64,000 bases of DNA from Arthrobacter globiformis (lineage in GTDB: Bacteria; Actinomycetota; Actinomycetes; Actinomycetales; Micrococcaceae). Positions within the stretch are counted from its first letter, which is position 1; each line of letters opens with the position of its first letter. This document shows positions 25,838 to 36,000 of the stretch, in pieces. The stretch is from positions 558,001 to 622,000 of the forward strand of contig NZ_JAUSYZ010000001.1 of the NCBI RefSeq assembly GCF_030817195.1, read 5' to 3'. The notes beneath the pieces were generated by a model that saw only the letters and a list, made by a program, of their open reading frames with translations, ran no database searches and had not been told where the DNA came from. The translations under genes were made by a program, and so were the position numbers.

Positions 25838-26295
25838 CGGGCGCTCATCTCCTGCATGATGTGCGCGGCCCGGCTCAGGGTCAGCCTGTCCTCCGGACTC
25901 AGTCCGGCGACCCGTTGTGCCAGCCAGGCGGTCCGCTGGCCCCGCGCCTCTTCCAGAACGTCCACGCCCGCAGGCGTGATGCCCACCTGGATTTGGCGGC
26001 CGTCCTCCGGATGCGCTGACCGGGACACAAATCCCAGCTCTGCGAGGGCGTTTACGATCCGGGTCATCGACGGCGCCTGGACATGTTCACGCTCGGCAAG
26101 TTCGCGGGGGGTGCGCGGGCCGTCGCTGTGGAGCTGGGCCAGCACTGTGTACTGGCCCGGCGTGATGACGTCGCCGGTGGCCTCAACGCGGAGCCGGCGG
26201 GAGGTCCGCATCACGGCAGTCCGAAGGTCGATCGCAAGGATGTCCGGCCTGATGGATTGGGGGGTCTCTTGGTGTGCCGCTCCGGTTGCAGGCAT
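25834..26295 (-). CDS. MarR-family transcriptional regulator
   Basis: A winged-helix MarR repressor, about 153 residues from the start chosen here (ATG with AAGGAGG 12 nt upstream). The open frame extends to 26337, but those 14 extra residues would cover a palindrome that looks like the operator. The wing-helix core is GQYTVLAQLHSDGPRTPREL, then VQAPSMTRIVNALAELGFVSR and HPEDGRQIQVGITPAGVDV. It is coupled to the downstream exporter by the GTGA overlap, so it very probably represses itself and the exporter until a ligand binds. Confidence 0.88.
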   Translation of the reverse strand: MPATGAAHQETPQSIRPDILAIDLRTAVMRTSRRLRVEATGDVITPGQYTVLAQLHSDGPRTPRELAEREHVQAPSMTRIVNALAELGFVSRSAHPEDGRQIQVGITPAGVDVLEEARGQRTAWLAQRVAGLSPEDRLTLSRAAHIMQEMSAR

Positions 26296-26327
26296 TGAGG
26301 AAGTGCGCCTCCTTCTCATTGGCGAGT

Positions 26328-26346
26328 TAGTTAGCAACGCTAATTA
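26328..26346. promoter_or_regulatory. Probable MarR operator
   Basis: Palindrome TA-G-TTAGC-AAC-GCTAA-T-TA: seven of eight arm positions match around a 3-nt centre. It stands just upstream of the chosen MarR start, in the only gap available for the promoter of the MarR-MFS unit. Confidence 0.6.
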
Positions 26347-26409
26347 GCTGGTCTAACCATTATTCACCGAGCCTCTGCGATCGGCAACCAATGCGGGGGT
26401 GAATGTGAG

Positions 26410-27492
26410 CTATTTCCCCTTCGGGGCCGCCGTGCTTTCGCGGACCACCAGGTCGGTGGGGACCAGCGTGACGCCTGGTTGGGTGGTGTTGGTGCGGATC
26501 TGCTGGAGGACGTTGTCGACGCACCGGTTGCCGACGTCGGCGAAGTTCTGGTGGACCGTGGTCAGCGGGGGAGCGTAGGAGGAGGCTTCGGGGACGTCGT
26601 CGAAGCCGACCAGGCTGATGTCTTCGGGGACGGATTTTCCCTTTTCCCGGAAGGCCCGGAGTATGCCGAGAGCCATGTGGTCGTTCGCGGCGAACACCGC
26701 CGTGCAGCCGGGTTCATCGGCGAGCCGGAGCCCGGCCTCGTAGCCGGAGTCCGCTGACCAGTCGCCGCGGAGCACGGGCGGGACGGGCCTGCCGGCGGCG
26801 GTGAGCGTGGAGCGCCACGCGGCGGCCCGGCGCTCGCTGGCGAAGGATTCCTCGGGGCCGGCGACGTGCCAGACGGTCTCGTGGCCGAGGTCCAGGAGGT
26901 GTTTGACCGCCTTTTGGGCGCCGTCGGCCTGGTCGGTGTCCACCACGCTGTAGCTGTCACCGGCGTCGGAATCGACGACGACGACCTTGACTCCCGGGGG
27001 CAGCGTCACGGTGGCTGCATCGAGGAGGTGGACCTCCATGATGGCGATCACCGCGTCAACGGCGAGTTCGCCCATCCGGGAGAACGCACCCTGGATTCCG
27101 GCCTGCGTAGGTGCCGTCACCGGGATCAGCGTGATGGCGAAGTCCTGCCGGGCTGCATGCAGTGCGATGGCCTCCAGTGTGCGCATGTTGCCCAGCGAGG
27201 ACAGCGAGAACGTGATCACCCCGATGGTCCGGAAGCTGCCCCGCTTGAGCGCCCTGGCGGCACTGTTCGGCCGGTATCCCAGCTCGTTCATTGCCGCAAT
27301 GACCTGGCGCCGCGTGCTTTCGATGACGTCAGGGCTCCCGTTGGACACGCGGGAAACCGTTTGGGATGAGACTCCGGCGAGCTTGGCGACGTCGGCCATG
27401 GAGACCTGCTGCTTGCGCCGCGGCGCAGTGCCGGCCACCTCCTTCAGGGGGGACAAATTGTGGGCCGGGGGTTGACCGGATTCGTGCTCCAT
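26410..27492 (-). CDS. LacI-family regulator of the galactoside locus
   Basis: A 360-residue LacI regulator divergent from the galactoside importer. The start is taken as the ATG of MEHESGQPP; the open frame to 27573 would run across both operators and its residues are unlike the family. The helix-turn-helix is MADVAKLAGVSSQTVSRVS (about residues 34-52). The sensor domain has AANDHMALGILRAFREKG, LVGFDDVPEASSYA and PPLTTVHQNF. Two TGTTTRCGCAAACA palindromes lie in the divergent promoter region, one 20 bp before this gene. The expected inducer is galactose or a galacto-oligosaccharide, inferred from the GH42 and GH30 genes. Confidence 0.92.
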   Translation of the reverse strand: MEHESGQPPAHNLSPLKEVAGTAPRRKQQVSMADVAKLAGVSSQTVSRVSNGSPDVIESTRRQVIAAMNELGYRPNSAARALKRGSFRTIGVITFSLSSLGNMRTLEAIALHAARQDFAITLIPVTAPTQAGIQGAFSRMGELAVDAVIAIMEVHLLDAATVTLPPGVKVVVVDSDAGDSYSVVDTDQADGAQKAVKHLLDLGHETVWHVAGPEESFASERRAAAWRSTLTAAGRPVPPVLRGDWSADSGYEAGLRLADEPGCTAVFAANDHMALGILRAFREKGKSVPEDISLVGFDDVPEASSYAPPLTTVHQNFADVGNRCVDNVLQQIRTNTTQPGVTLVPTDLVVRESTAAPKGK

Positions 27493-27511
27493 GTCACCAT
27501 CGTACCAATCA

Positions 27512-27525
27512 TGTTTGCGCAAACA
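27512..27525. promoter_or_regulatory. LacI-family operator, galactoside locus, site 1
   Basis: Perfect palindrome TGTTTGCGCAAACA (16 bp when the flanking A and T are counted). It lies next to the start of the LacI gene and probably mediates autoregulation. Confidence 0.88.
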
Positions 27526-27545
27526 TTCACAAAAGCTCACATTAA

Positions 27546-27559
27546 TGTTTACGCAAACA
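27546..27559. promoter_or_regulatory. LacI-family operator, galactoside locus, site 2
   Basis: TGTTTACGCAAACA, one base different from site 1. The centres are 34 bp apart, near three helical turns, so both dimers would sit on the same face. It lies 49 bp before the first permease start. Confidence 0.85.
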
Positions 27560-27607
27560 AAACGTTCGGTCACCCGCCAAGTGACGCAGCCCTACAGAGG
27601 ACCCTTC

Positions 27608-28546
27608 ATGACAATGACGTCCCCGCAAGTCGTACCGCGAGCCGGAGCGGCTGGGCCGGCAGGCCGCACGAGCCGCCGCGCCAGCCGCCGTTCGTGGGCC
27701 GGCTGGTGGTTTATCGGCCCGTTCATGGCCGTTTTCGCCCTGGTTTTCCTCGCCCCGATCGCGTATTCCATCTACCTGAGCGTCTTCCGCAACCAGCTCA
27801 TTGGCGGCACCGCCTTCGTGGGCCTGGACAACTACGCCCGGGCGTTGGGGGACCCGCAGTTCTGGTCCGCGCTGGGACGGGTTTCGCTGTTCCTGGCGGT
27901 CCAGGTGCCGGTCATGCTGATGATCGCCCTCGTTGTGGCCCTCGCCTTGGACAGCGGCAGGCTCTACGGGAAGTCGTTCTTCCGGATCTCGATCTTCCTG
28001 CCCTATGCCGTGCCCGCCGTCGTCGCAACGCTCATGTGGGGCTTCATGTACGGCACCCGCTTCGGACTGGTGGGAAACATCAACCAGGCCTTCGGCCTGA
28101 ACCTGCCCAGCCCGCTGTCCTCCGAACTCGTGCTGGCCTCCATTGGAAACATCGTCACGTGGGAGTTCATCGGCTACAACATGCTGATCTTCTACTCCGC
28201 GCTGACCGTTATCCCCAAGTCCCTGTATGAGGCCGCCGAGATCGACGGCGCCGGCCAGCTGAGGGTCATCGCCGCGATCAAGCTGCCGGCCATCCGCGGC
28301 GCCATCGTGGTAGCCACGATCTTCTCGGTGATCGGCAGCTTCCAGCTCTTCAACGAGCCCAGCATCCTCAAGAGCCTCTCACCCAACACCATCTCGACCT
28401 ACTTCACGCCCAACCTGTACGCCTTCTCCCTGTCGTTCTCCGGGCAGCAGTACAACTACTCCGCCACGGTGGCGATCATCATGGGGCTGATCACCATGGC
28501 CATTGCCTATGCCGTCCAGGTCCGCGGCATGCGAAAGGAGCGCTGA
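27608..28546 (+). CDS. CUT1 sugar ABC transporter permease (MalF/LacF type)
   Basis: A 312-residue inner-membrane permease with six helices. Start at the ATG of MTMTSPQVV, with AGAGGA upstream; the longer frame from 27491 would overlap the operators. The helices begin at WAGWWFIGPFMAVFALVFLAP, and the cytoplasmic EAA loop is YEAAEIDGAGQLRVIAAIKLP (about residues 207-227). It pairs with the next gene (2 bp gap) to form the import channel for a galactoside. No ATPase gene is present in the locus. Confidence 0.92.
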   Translation: MTMTSPQVVPRAGAAGPAGRTSRRASRRSWAGWWFIGPFMAVFALVFLAPIAYSIYLSVFRNQLIGGTAFVGLDNYARALGDPQFWSALGRVSLFLAVQVPVMLMIALVVALALDSGRLYGKSFFRISIFLPYAVPAVVATLMWGFMYGTRFGLVGNINQAFGLNLPSPLSSELVLASIGNIVTWEFIGYNMLIFYSALTVIPKSLYEAAEIDGAGQLRVIAAIKLPAIRGAIVVATIFSVIGSFQLFNEPSILKSLSPNTISTYFTPNLYAFSLSFSGQQYNYSATVAIIMGLITMAIAYAVQVRGMRKER

Positions 28547-28548
28547 CC

Positions 28549-29499
28549 ATGAGCGTTCAGACAGCCGCCCGCCCCAGCAGTGCCGGCGCAGGAACGCCGG
28601 CCCCGCTGAAATTCCGCACCCCGCGCCTGCGGTCCCCGCGCACACCCGGGTCCCGGCGCTCGCGCCGCAGCCTGGCACTGACTCTCCTGATGGGCCTTGT
28701 CCTGCTCTACAGCCTGGCCCCGCTGTTCTGGCTCCTGGTCAACGCCACCAAAACGCAGGACGGCCTGCTCAACTCCTTCGGCCTGTGGTTCGACGGGGAC
28801 TTTGCCCTCTGGGACAACATCGCCCGGACAGCAACCTACGACGGCGGGATCTTCCTTCGCTGGTTCGCCAACACAGTCCTCTACGTCGTGCTCGGCGCCG
28901 GCGGTGCCACTTTCCTCGCCGTCCTCGGCGGCTACGCGCTGGCCAAGTTCGATTTCCCTGGCCGGAAGGCCGTGTTCGCCGTCGTCATCGGAGCGGTGGC
29001 CATTCCGGGCACGGCGCTCGCAGTCCCCACGTTCCTCATGTTCAGCCAGATGGGCCTGACCAACACCCCCTGGGCCGTGATCATTCCCTCGCTCATCTCG
29101 CCCTTCGGCCTGTACCTCATGTGGACCTTCGCCGCCGAGGCCATCCCCACCGAGATCATGGAGTCCGCCCGGATCGACGGTGCCAGCGAGGCACGCACCT
29201 TCTTCCAGGTCTGCCTGCCGCTGCTGGCACCGGGCATTGTCACCGTGCTGCTCTTCACCATGGTGGCCACCTGGAACAACTACTTCCTGCCGCTGATCAT
29301 GCTGAAGAACCCGGACTGGTACCCCCTCACCCTGGGCCTGAACGCCTGGAACGCGCAGGCCGGCACCGCTGGAGGGGAAGCCATCTTCAACCTGGTCATC
29401 ACCGGTTCCCTGTTGACCATCCTGCCGCTGATCGCAGCGTTCCTGCTGCTCCAGCGCTACTGGCAGTCCGGCCTTTCCGCCGGAAGCGTCAAAGAATAA
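28549..29499 (+). CDS. CUT1 sugar ABC transporter permease (MalG/LacG type)
   Basis: A 316-residue partner permease. After a 45-residue Arg/Pro-rich cytoplasmic N-terminus the first helix reads LALTLLMGLVLLYSLAPLFW. The EAA loop is ESARIDGASEARTFFQVCLP, and the last helix lies in SLLTILPLIAAFLLLQRYW. It follows the first permease by 2 bp and is followed by the binding-protein gene after 38 bp. In CUT1 operons the binding protein is more often first; here it is third. Confidence 0.92.
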   Translation: MSVQTAARPSSAGAGTPAPLKFRTPRLRSPRTPGSRRSRRSLALTLLMGLVLLYSLAPLFWLLVNATKTQDGLLNSFGLWFDGDFALWDNIARTATYDGGIFLRWFANTVLYVVLGAGGATFLAVLGGYALAKFDFPGRKAVFAVVIGAVAIPGTALAVPTFLMFSQMGLTNTPWAVIIPSLISPFGLYLMWTFAAEAIPTEIMESARIDGASEARTFFQVCLPLLAPGIVTVLLFTMVATWNNYFLPLIMLKNPDWYPLTLGLNAWNAQAGTAGGEAIFNLVITGSLLTILPLIAAFLLLQRYWQSGLSAGSVKE

Positions 29500-29537
29500 C
29501 GCCCGTCCCGCTCCAACAACGCAGTTAGAAGGAAGAC

Positions 29538-30881
29538 ATGATCAAGACCCTGACCCGCCGCGGCCTGCTGCAGGCTTCCACTGTCGCCGCCGCACTCGCC
29601 CTGGGGCTCACCGCCTGCGGAGGCGGCGGCAACGCGGCGCCGCAGCAAACGGTCAACAGCGATGCCGTCGAAGCCGCCCTCCAAAAAGGCGGCAAGCTGA
29701 CAGTGTGGGCCTGGGACCAGTCGCTGAAGAAAGTCGCCGAGGGCTTCGAGGCCAAGTACCCCAACGTGGACGTCAACCTGGTCAACGCGGGCACCGGAAA
29801 CGACCAGTACACCGCCCTGCAGAACGCGATGTCCGCCGGCTCCGGGGTGCCCGATGTGGCGCAGATTGAGTACTACGCACTTCCGCAGTTTGCGCTCAGC
29901 AAGTCACTGGCGGAGCTCGGCCAGTTCGGCGCTGCAAACCTCGACGGTACCTTCACGGCCGGTCCGTGGTCCTCGGTGCAGGCGCAGGGCGGCGTCTACG
30001 GCCTTCCCATGGACTCCGGCCCCATGGCCCTGTTCTACAACAAGCAACTCTTCGACAAGCACGGCATCGCAGTGCCCACCACCTGGGATGAGTTCCTCGA
30101 GGCCGGACGTGCGCTGAAGAAGGCTGACCCGAAGGCCTACATCGCCAACGACACCGGGGACGCCGGGTTCACCACCAGCTTGATCTGGCAGGCCGGCGGC
30201 AAGCCCTACCAGGTGGACGGCACCAACGTCGGCGTGAACTTCTCCGACGAAGGGTCCACCAAGTTCGCCGAGACCTGGCAAAAGCTCATTGGCGAGGACC
30301 TCCTGGCCCCCATCAGCTCGTGGAGCGATGAATGGTACAAGGGCCTCGGCAACGGCACCATCGCCACCCTTTCCACCGGCGCTTGGATGCCCGGGAACCT
30401 GGTCTCCGGCGTTGCCGACGGGGCCGGCAAATGGCGGGTCGCACCCTTGCCGCAGTGGGAGAAGGGCGCCAATAGCAGCGCCGAAAACGGCGGCAGCTCG
30501 CTGGCCATTCCTGCGGCCAGCAGCCAGGCAGCGCTGGCCTACGGCTTCCTGAAGTACTCCAATGTTGAGGAAGGCGTCCAGGCCAGGATCGACGGAGGAG
30601 CGTTCCCCGCCACCTCAAAGGACCTGGCGTCCGAGAAATTCCAGAACACCGAGTTCAAGTACTTCGGCGGCCAAAAGGCCAACCAGATCTTCGCCGAATC
30701 AGCGAAGAATGTTCCCGCCGGCTGGTCCTACCTGCCGTTCCAGGTCTACGCCAACAGCATTTTCAACGACACCGCCGGCCAGGCCTACGTCTCCGGCACC
30801 AAGCTCAAGGACGGCCTGGCCGCATGGCAGAAAGCCTCGGTCAAGTACGGCACCGAGCAGGGGTTCACGGTCAAGGAATAA
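29538..30881 (+). CDS. CUT1 sugar-binding lipoprotein
   Basis: A 447-residue extracytoplasmic solute-binding protein, family 1. AAGGAAG precedes the ATG. The N-terminus combines a twin-arginine pair (LTRRGLLQAS) with a lipobox (GLTACGG). The mature part has the usual KLTVWAWDQSLKKVAEGF and KYPNVDVNLVNAGTGNDQY opening, then VYGLPMDSGPMALFYNKQLF and TWDEFLEAGRAL. Binding specificity is not readable, but the operon (GH42, GH30) points to beta-galacto-oligosaccharides. A strong hairpin follows the gene. Confidence 0.92.
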   Translation: MIKTLTRRGLLQASTVAAALALGLTACGGGGNAAPQQTVNSDAVEAALQKGGKLTVWAWDQSLKKVAEGFEAKYPNVDVNLVNAGTGNDQYTALQNAMSAGSGVPDVAQIEYYALPQFALSKSLAELGQFGAANLDGTFTAGPWSSVQAQGGVYGLPMDSGPMALFYNKQLFDKHGIAVPTTWDEFLEAGRALKKADPKAYIANDTGDAGFTTSLIWQAGGKPYQVDGTNVGVNFSDEGSTKFAETWQKLIGEDLLAPISSWSDEWYKGLGNGTIATLSTGAWMPGNLVSGVADGAGKWRVAPLPQWEKGANSSAENGGSSLAIPAASSQAALAYGFLKYSNVEEGVQARIDGGAFPATSKDLASEKFQNTEFKYFGGQKANQIFAESAKNVPAGWSYLPFQVYANSIFNDTAGQAYVSGTKLKDGLAAWQKASVKYGTEQGFTVKE

Positions 30882-30907
30882 GAGCCCGCAGGCAACCCAC
30901 CCATCTG

Positions 30908-30940
30908 CGCGGACGCGCCAGCCAGCCCGGCGCGTCCGCG
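30908..30940 (+). other. Intercistronic hairpin after the binding-protein gene
   Basis: Perfect 12-bp stem CGCGGACGCGCC (30908-30919) with its complement at 30929-30940, 9-nt loop, no T-run, 26 bp past the binding-protein stop. Third case in this window of a G+C-rich hairpin right behind an ABC binding-protein gene. Confidence 0.7.
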
Positions 30941-30972
30941 GCCACCCAAACGCGCCCAAAAAGAGGAACTCC

Positions 30973-33012
30973 ATGACCCACACCGCCCAACACCGCTGGC
31001 TGCGCTGGCCGTCCCCGGACACCAAGAGGCTGGCCTTCGGTGCCGACTACAACCCCGAGCAGTGGCCCCGCGAGGTCTGGGCAGAGGATGTGCGGCTCAT
31101 GAGGGAGGCCGGGGTCAACATCGTCTCCCTGGCCATTTTCTCGTGGGCACGGATCCAGCCCTCGCGGGACACCTGGGACTTTGCCTGGCTCGACGACATC
31201 ATCGGCCTGCTCCACGCCAATGGCATTGCCGTGGACCTTGCCACCGCCACCGCCTCCCCGCCGCCGTGGCTCGCGGCCGAACACCCGGAAATCCTTCCGG
31301 TCACCCAGAACGGCGAAACCCTCTGGCCCGGCGGCCGGCAGCACTGGCGGCCCACGTCGCCGGTGTTCCGCGAGCACGCACTGACGCTCGTGCGCGCCAT
31401 GGCCGAGCGCTACAAGGACCACCCCGCCGTCTGTGCCTGGCACGTTTCCAACGAGCTTGGCTGCCACAACATCTATGACTATTCCGACGACGCCGCAGCC
31501 GCCTTCCGCCGGTGGCTCCAGGACCGCTACGGCACACTTGAGGAGCTGAACACCGCCTGGGGGACCGACTTCTGGTCCCAGCGCTACGCGGACTGGAACC
31601 ACATCCTCCCGCCGCGCAAGGCGGCGTCCTACCCGAACCCCACGCAGCAGCTGGACTTCAAGCGCTTCTCCTCGGACTCGTTGCGGGATTACCTCCGCGC
31701 CGAACGCGACATCCTCAACGGCATCACCCCGGACATTCCCGTCACCACCAATTTCATGGTGATGGGGGAAACGAAGGGAATGGACTACGCCGCCTGGGCC
31801 GCCGACGTCGACTTCGTCTCCAATGACCACTACGTGGTCCCGGGACCGCAGGACCATGACGAACTGTCCTTCTCCGCGAACCTGACCGGCAACATCGCCG
31901 GCGGCAACCCCTGGTTCCTCATGGAGCACTCCACCAGCGCCGTCAACTGGCAGCCTGTGAACACGCCCAAGAAGCCCGGGGCCCTCGCCCGGGACTCACT
32001 CACCCACGTGGCCCACGGCGCAGACGCGGTCTGCTTCTTCCAGTGGCGGCAGTCGCGCGCCGGGGCAGAGAAATACCACTCCGCGATGGTCTCGCACGCC
32101 GGCAGCAACAGCAGGCTCTTCCGCGACGTCAGCGCGCTGGGACGCACGCTGGGCGAACTCTCGGGGATCACCGGCAGCCGCCGCGAGCCGGCACGGGCCG
32201 CGATCCTCTTCGACTGGGATTCCTGGTGGGCCAGCGAACTGGACTCCCATCCGAGCGACCGCCTCCGCTACCGGCAGGAGGCACTCGACTGGTACTCGGC
32301 GTTCCTGGCCACCGGCATCCGCGCCGATGTCCTCCCCGCGGCAGCCTCCCTTGAGGGCTACCAGCTGGTCATCGCACCGGTCCTGCACGTTGTGCCGGCC
32401 GAGCTGCGCTCGCAACTGACCGCTTTCGTTGAAACCGGCGGGCATCTCGTGACCACCTACTTCTCGGGCATCGTGGACCAGAACGACCACGTGTGGCTCG
32501 GCGGATATCCCGGCGCCCTCAGCGATCTGCTGGGGATCCGGGTGGAAGAGTTCGGGCCGCTGGCACCCGGGGAAGAAGCCAGGCTCGACGACGGTTCAAC
32601 CGGCACGCTGTGGGCGGACTCCGTTGCCACCACCTCCGCCGAAACCAAGATCCTGCGCCGGTTCACTTCCGGGGACCACGCCGGCGAAGCGGCTGTTACC
32701 CGGCGCAGCGTCGGCAGTGGATCCGCCGGCTACGTGGCGACGCGGCTCGGACCCGCCGGCCTGGTCCCTGTCCTGCGGGAATTCGCCGGCCTGGCCGGCG
32801 TCGAGTCTGAACTGCCCGCCGAACTGTGTGGCGCCGTCGAACTCGCCGTCCGCGCAGGGGAGGACGAACGCTTCCTTTTCCTGATCAACCGAACGGACCA
32901 GGCCGTCGACATCTCGGCGGTCCCCGGGGCCGTGCTCGCGGGCACCGGACCGGGCGACGGTACCGCCAAGCTTGCCGCCCGCGGCGTGGCCGTCCTCAAA
33001 AGCCCCAAATAA
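30973..33012 (+). CDS. GH42 beta-galactosidase
   Basis: A 679-residue cytoplasmic glycoside hydrolase of family 42. The ATG has AGAGGAACT upstream; the much longer open frame from 30562 overlaps the binding-protein gene and is not coding. The TIM barrel starts at LAFGADYNPEQWP (residues 20-32). The acid/base is Glu161 in WHVSNELGCH and the nucleophile is Glu318 in FLMEHSTSAVNW. The trimerisation domain (VSALGRTLGELSGI onward) and a C-terminal beta domain follow; full length for the family is 650-700. No signal peptide, so it should act on galacto-oligosaccharides brought in by the importer encoded just upstream. Confidence 0.94.
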   Translation: MTHTAQHRWLRWPSPDTKRLAFGADYNPEQWPREVWAEDVRLMREAGVNIVSLAIFSWARIQPSRDTWDFAWLDDIIGLLHANGIAVDLATATASPPPWLAAEHPEILPVTQNGETLWPGGRQHWRPTSPVFREHALTLVRAMAERYKDHPAVCAWHVSNELGCHNIYDYSDDAAAAFRRWLQDRYGTLEELNTAWGTDFWSQRYADWNHILPPRKAASYPNPTQQLDFKRFSSDSLRDYLRAERDILNGITPDIPVTTNFMVMGETKGMDYAAWAADVDFVSNDHYVVPGPQDHDELSFSANLTGNIAGGNPWFLMEHSTSAVNWQPVNTPKKPGALARDSLTHVAHGADAVCFFQWRQSRAGAEKYHSAMVSHAGSNSRLFRDVSALGRTLGELSGITGSRREPARAAILFDWDSWWASELDSHPSDRLRYRQEALDWYSAFLATGIRADVLPAAASLEGYQLVIAPVLHVVPAELRSQLTAFVETGGHLVTTYFSGIVDQNDHVWLGGYPGALSDLLGIRVEEFGPLAPGEEARLDDGSTGTLWADSVATTSAETKILRRFTSGDHAGEAAVTRRSVGSGSAGYVATRLGPAGLVPVLREFAGLAGVESELPAELCGAVELAVRAGEDERFLFLINRTDQAVDISAVPGAVLAGTGPGDGTAKLAARGVAVLKSPK

Positions 33013-33061
33013 AGCAGCAGTCCCCAGAGAACAGCAGCATCACCGCACCGAAGGGAATTCA

Positions 33062-36000
33062 ATGACGAACAGATCCAGACGGCCCTGGGCCGTGACCGCC
33101 GCCGGCGTCGCCGCGGCGGTCTTCTCCGCAGGGCTCGTGGCCGGACCCGCGTCCGCCGCGCAGGCACCGGTCTTGGCAGCCGACGAACCCGTGCCGGCCG
33201 GCGCCGTCACCGTGCGGCCGGACCCCTCCTACCAGGGCGATGCCTTCGAAGGGTGGGGCACCAGCCTGGTGTGGTTCGCCAATGCCACCGGCGACTATCC
33301 GGATGAAATCCGCAACAAGCTTGCCGACATGGTCTTCGGCGACGAGGGGCTGAACCTCAACATCGCCCGGTACAACGTCGGCGGCGGCAATGCGCCCGAC
33401 GTGAAGGACTACCTCCGGGCCGGCGGCGCCGTTGAAGGCTGGTGGCAGGCCCCCGCGGGCACCACGCGGGAGGACAAGGACTGGTGGGATCCGGAAAATC
33501 CGGACCACTGGAACCTCGACGCCGACCAGACGCAGCGCTGGTGGGTGGACCGGATCAAGAACGACATCACGCACTGGGAAGCCTTCAGCAACTCCCCGCC
33601 GTGGTTCCAGACGGTCAGCGGCTACGTTTCGGGCGGCTTCAACTCCTCGCAGGACCAACTGCGGACCGAGAGCGTTGACGACTTCTCCTCCTATCTGGTC
33701 GGCGTCGTCAAGGAGCTGGAAAAAGCGCACGGCATCAAGATCGACACCATCGATCCCATGAACGAACCGAACACCCCGTACTGGGGAACCAGCCTGAATT
33801 CGGCCGGCCAGGCCGTCGGCGGCCGGCAGGAAGGCGCCCACATGGGCCCCGAACTGCAGCAGAAGGTGGTCCAGTCCCTGGCCAAGGCACTGGCCAGCGC
33901 CGACACCGGCGCCGTCATCAGCGCCATGGACGAGACCAACCCCTCGACGTTCGCCAGCAACTGGAACAGCTATTCCGCCGACGCCAAGGCAAACGTCGCG
34001 CAGCTCAACGTCCACACCTACGGGACCGGGCAGCGGACAGCCGTCCGGGACATCGCCAAGGGCGAGGACAAGCCCCTGTGGATGAGTGAAACCGGCGGCT
34101 CCTGGCTGGACGGGCAGAACTTCACGAGCATGCAGCCCGGCCTCGGCCTGGCCCAGCACATGGTTAACGACCTCCGCGAGCTCGAGCCCGAGGCCTGGGT
34201 GTTCTGGCAGCCCGTCGAGGACTACAACAACATGAAGCCCGGCGGCGAAAGCGCCATCGGCTCCAACTGGGGCGAGATCCAGCTGCCCTTCGACTGTGAT
34301 GCCGGGGACAACCTCGAAAGCTGCCCGATCTACACGAACACCAAGTTCAACACGGCGCGGAACTTCACGCACTACATCAAGCCCGGGGACCGCCTGGTCA
34401 AGGTGGACGACACGAACAGCGCGGCCGCCGTCTCCGACTCCGGAGCAACCGTGGTGCACGTGAACGACAGCAAGCAGCAGCGCCAGGTTGCCCTGGATCT
34501 TTCCGGCTTCGAAGCCGTCCAGGGCAACGCCACCGTGACGCCGGTGACCAGCGACGCCTCCGGCGCGCTGGCGCAGGGCGAGCCGGTCGCCGTCGGAAAG
34601 GACCGCACGGCGGTCCTCACGGTACCGGCCGAATCCGTCACGACGTTCCTCGTCAATGGTGTGCACGGTGTGGCCAAGGACGCCGCCCTGGTTCAGGCAG
34701 ACCACGTCTACCGGCTCCAGGGCGTGGAAAGCGGCAAGTCCCTTAGCCAGGGAACCGGCAGCGCCGCCGTCATCCGTTCCGGTGCGGGCGCCGAGCAGCA
34801 GTGGAGCATCCGCCGCCTCAGCGGCGAGAACAGCAGCCGTGCCCGCTACGCAGTCGAAACGCCCGACGGCGGGCGGCAGCTCGCCGTCGTCGACGGAACC
34901 CCGCAGCTGGTACCGGCGGAGGCAGCCCCGGCTGACGCCTTCCAGTGGACCATGTCCACCACGGGCGACGGCACCTACACGTTCGTCAATGCGGCCACCG
35001 GCCGGCTCCTCGAGGTGGGCGGGCACGCCACCGCGGACGGATCCCCGGTGACCCTGTGGACCGCCAACTCCGGCGAGAACCAGCGCTGGCGGGTCATCGA
35101 CGAAACTGTCCAGGGATTCCAGAACGTCGTGGCCTTTACGGTGCCCGGGAGCGTTCCGGAGCTGCCCGCCACGGTGGTCCCCGTCTTCCGCGACGGTGCC
35201 CGCGGCGAACTGCCGGTGACCTGGGCGATGCCGCCGGAGAGCCGGTGGAGCAAGCCCGGAACCGTTGACGTGCGTGGGACGGTGACGGACGTGCTGGGTG
35301 CTGCGCATCCGGTGACGGCCAAGGTCACCGTCGACACGCTGGTGGCGACACTGCCGGCGCGGGCCAAGACCTATGCCGGCGGAACGCCCGCGCTGCCTGC
35401 CACCGTGACAGCGGTGACTGCCGCCGGCAGCAAGGTGGAGCGGCCGGTTGTCTGGGACGCGGCTGGACCGTTTACCGAGGCAGGCGTTGCCACGGTTGCC
35501 GGCACCGCCGACGCCGCCGACGGCCGGACACTGCCCGCCACCGTGCGCGTCCAGGTCACGGCGGGAACGGCCGACAACGTGGCCGATGACCCCGGCACCA
35601 TGTTCAGCGCCACCTTCACCGAGCCGGGCTACGGCACGGCAGGGCTGGGCAACGGCAACCTGACGGACAAGGCCTGGTCCAACTGGAAGTCGGGCATCAA
35701 GAACGCCACCGACACCCTCTCCGTGGCGCTGGCCAGCCAGAAGACGGTGACCGGCGTGAAGGTCCACTTCTACCGCGACGGATCCACCGACAGCTACGCC
35801 CAAAGCCTCCAGGTGCAGTCCAAGGCAGCCGACGGCGCGTGGCAGAACGCTGGCCCCCCGGTCCAGGTCCCCGGCGGCAGCCCCGCCCCGGTGGTCACGG
35901 TTCCGGTTGCCAACGTGGACACCAAGGACGTCCGCGTGGTCCTCACCGCCCGGCCGAACACCCACATGACGGTCAGCGAAGTGCAGGTCCTGGCGTTGGC

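Noticed and set aside
26295..26337. Longer MarR start at 26337
   Set aside because: No ribosome site, and it would place a probable operator inside the coding sequence.
27493..27573. Longer N-terminus for the LacI gene at 26410
   Set aside because: The extra residues run across the two operators and are unlike LacI N-termini.
33059..35965. 968-codon open frame on the - strand opposite the GH30 gene
   Set aside because: Shadow of a well-supported secreted enzyme; the product has no recognisable domain.
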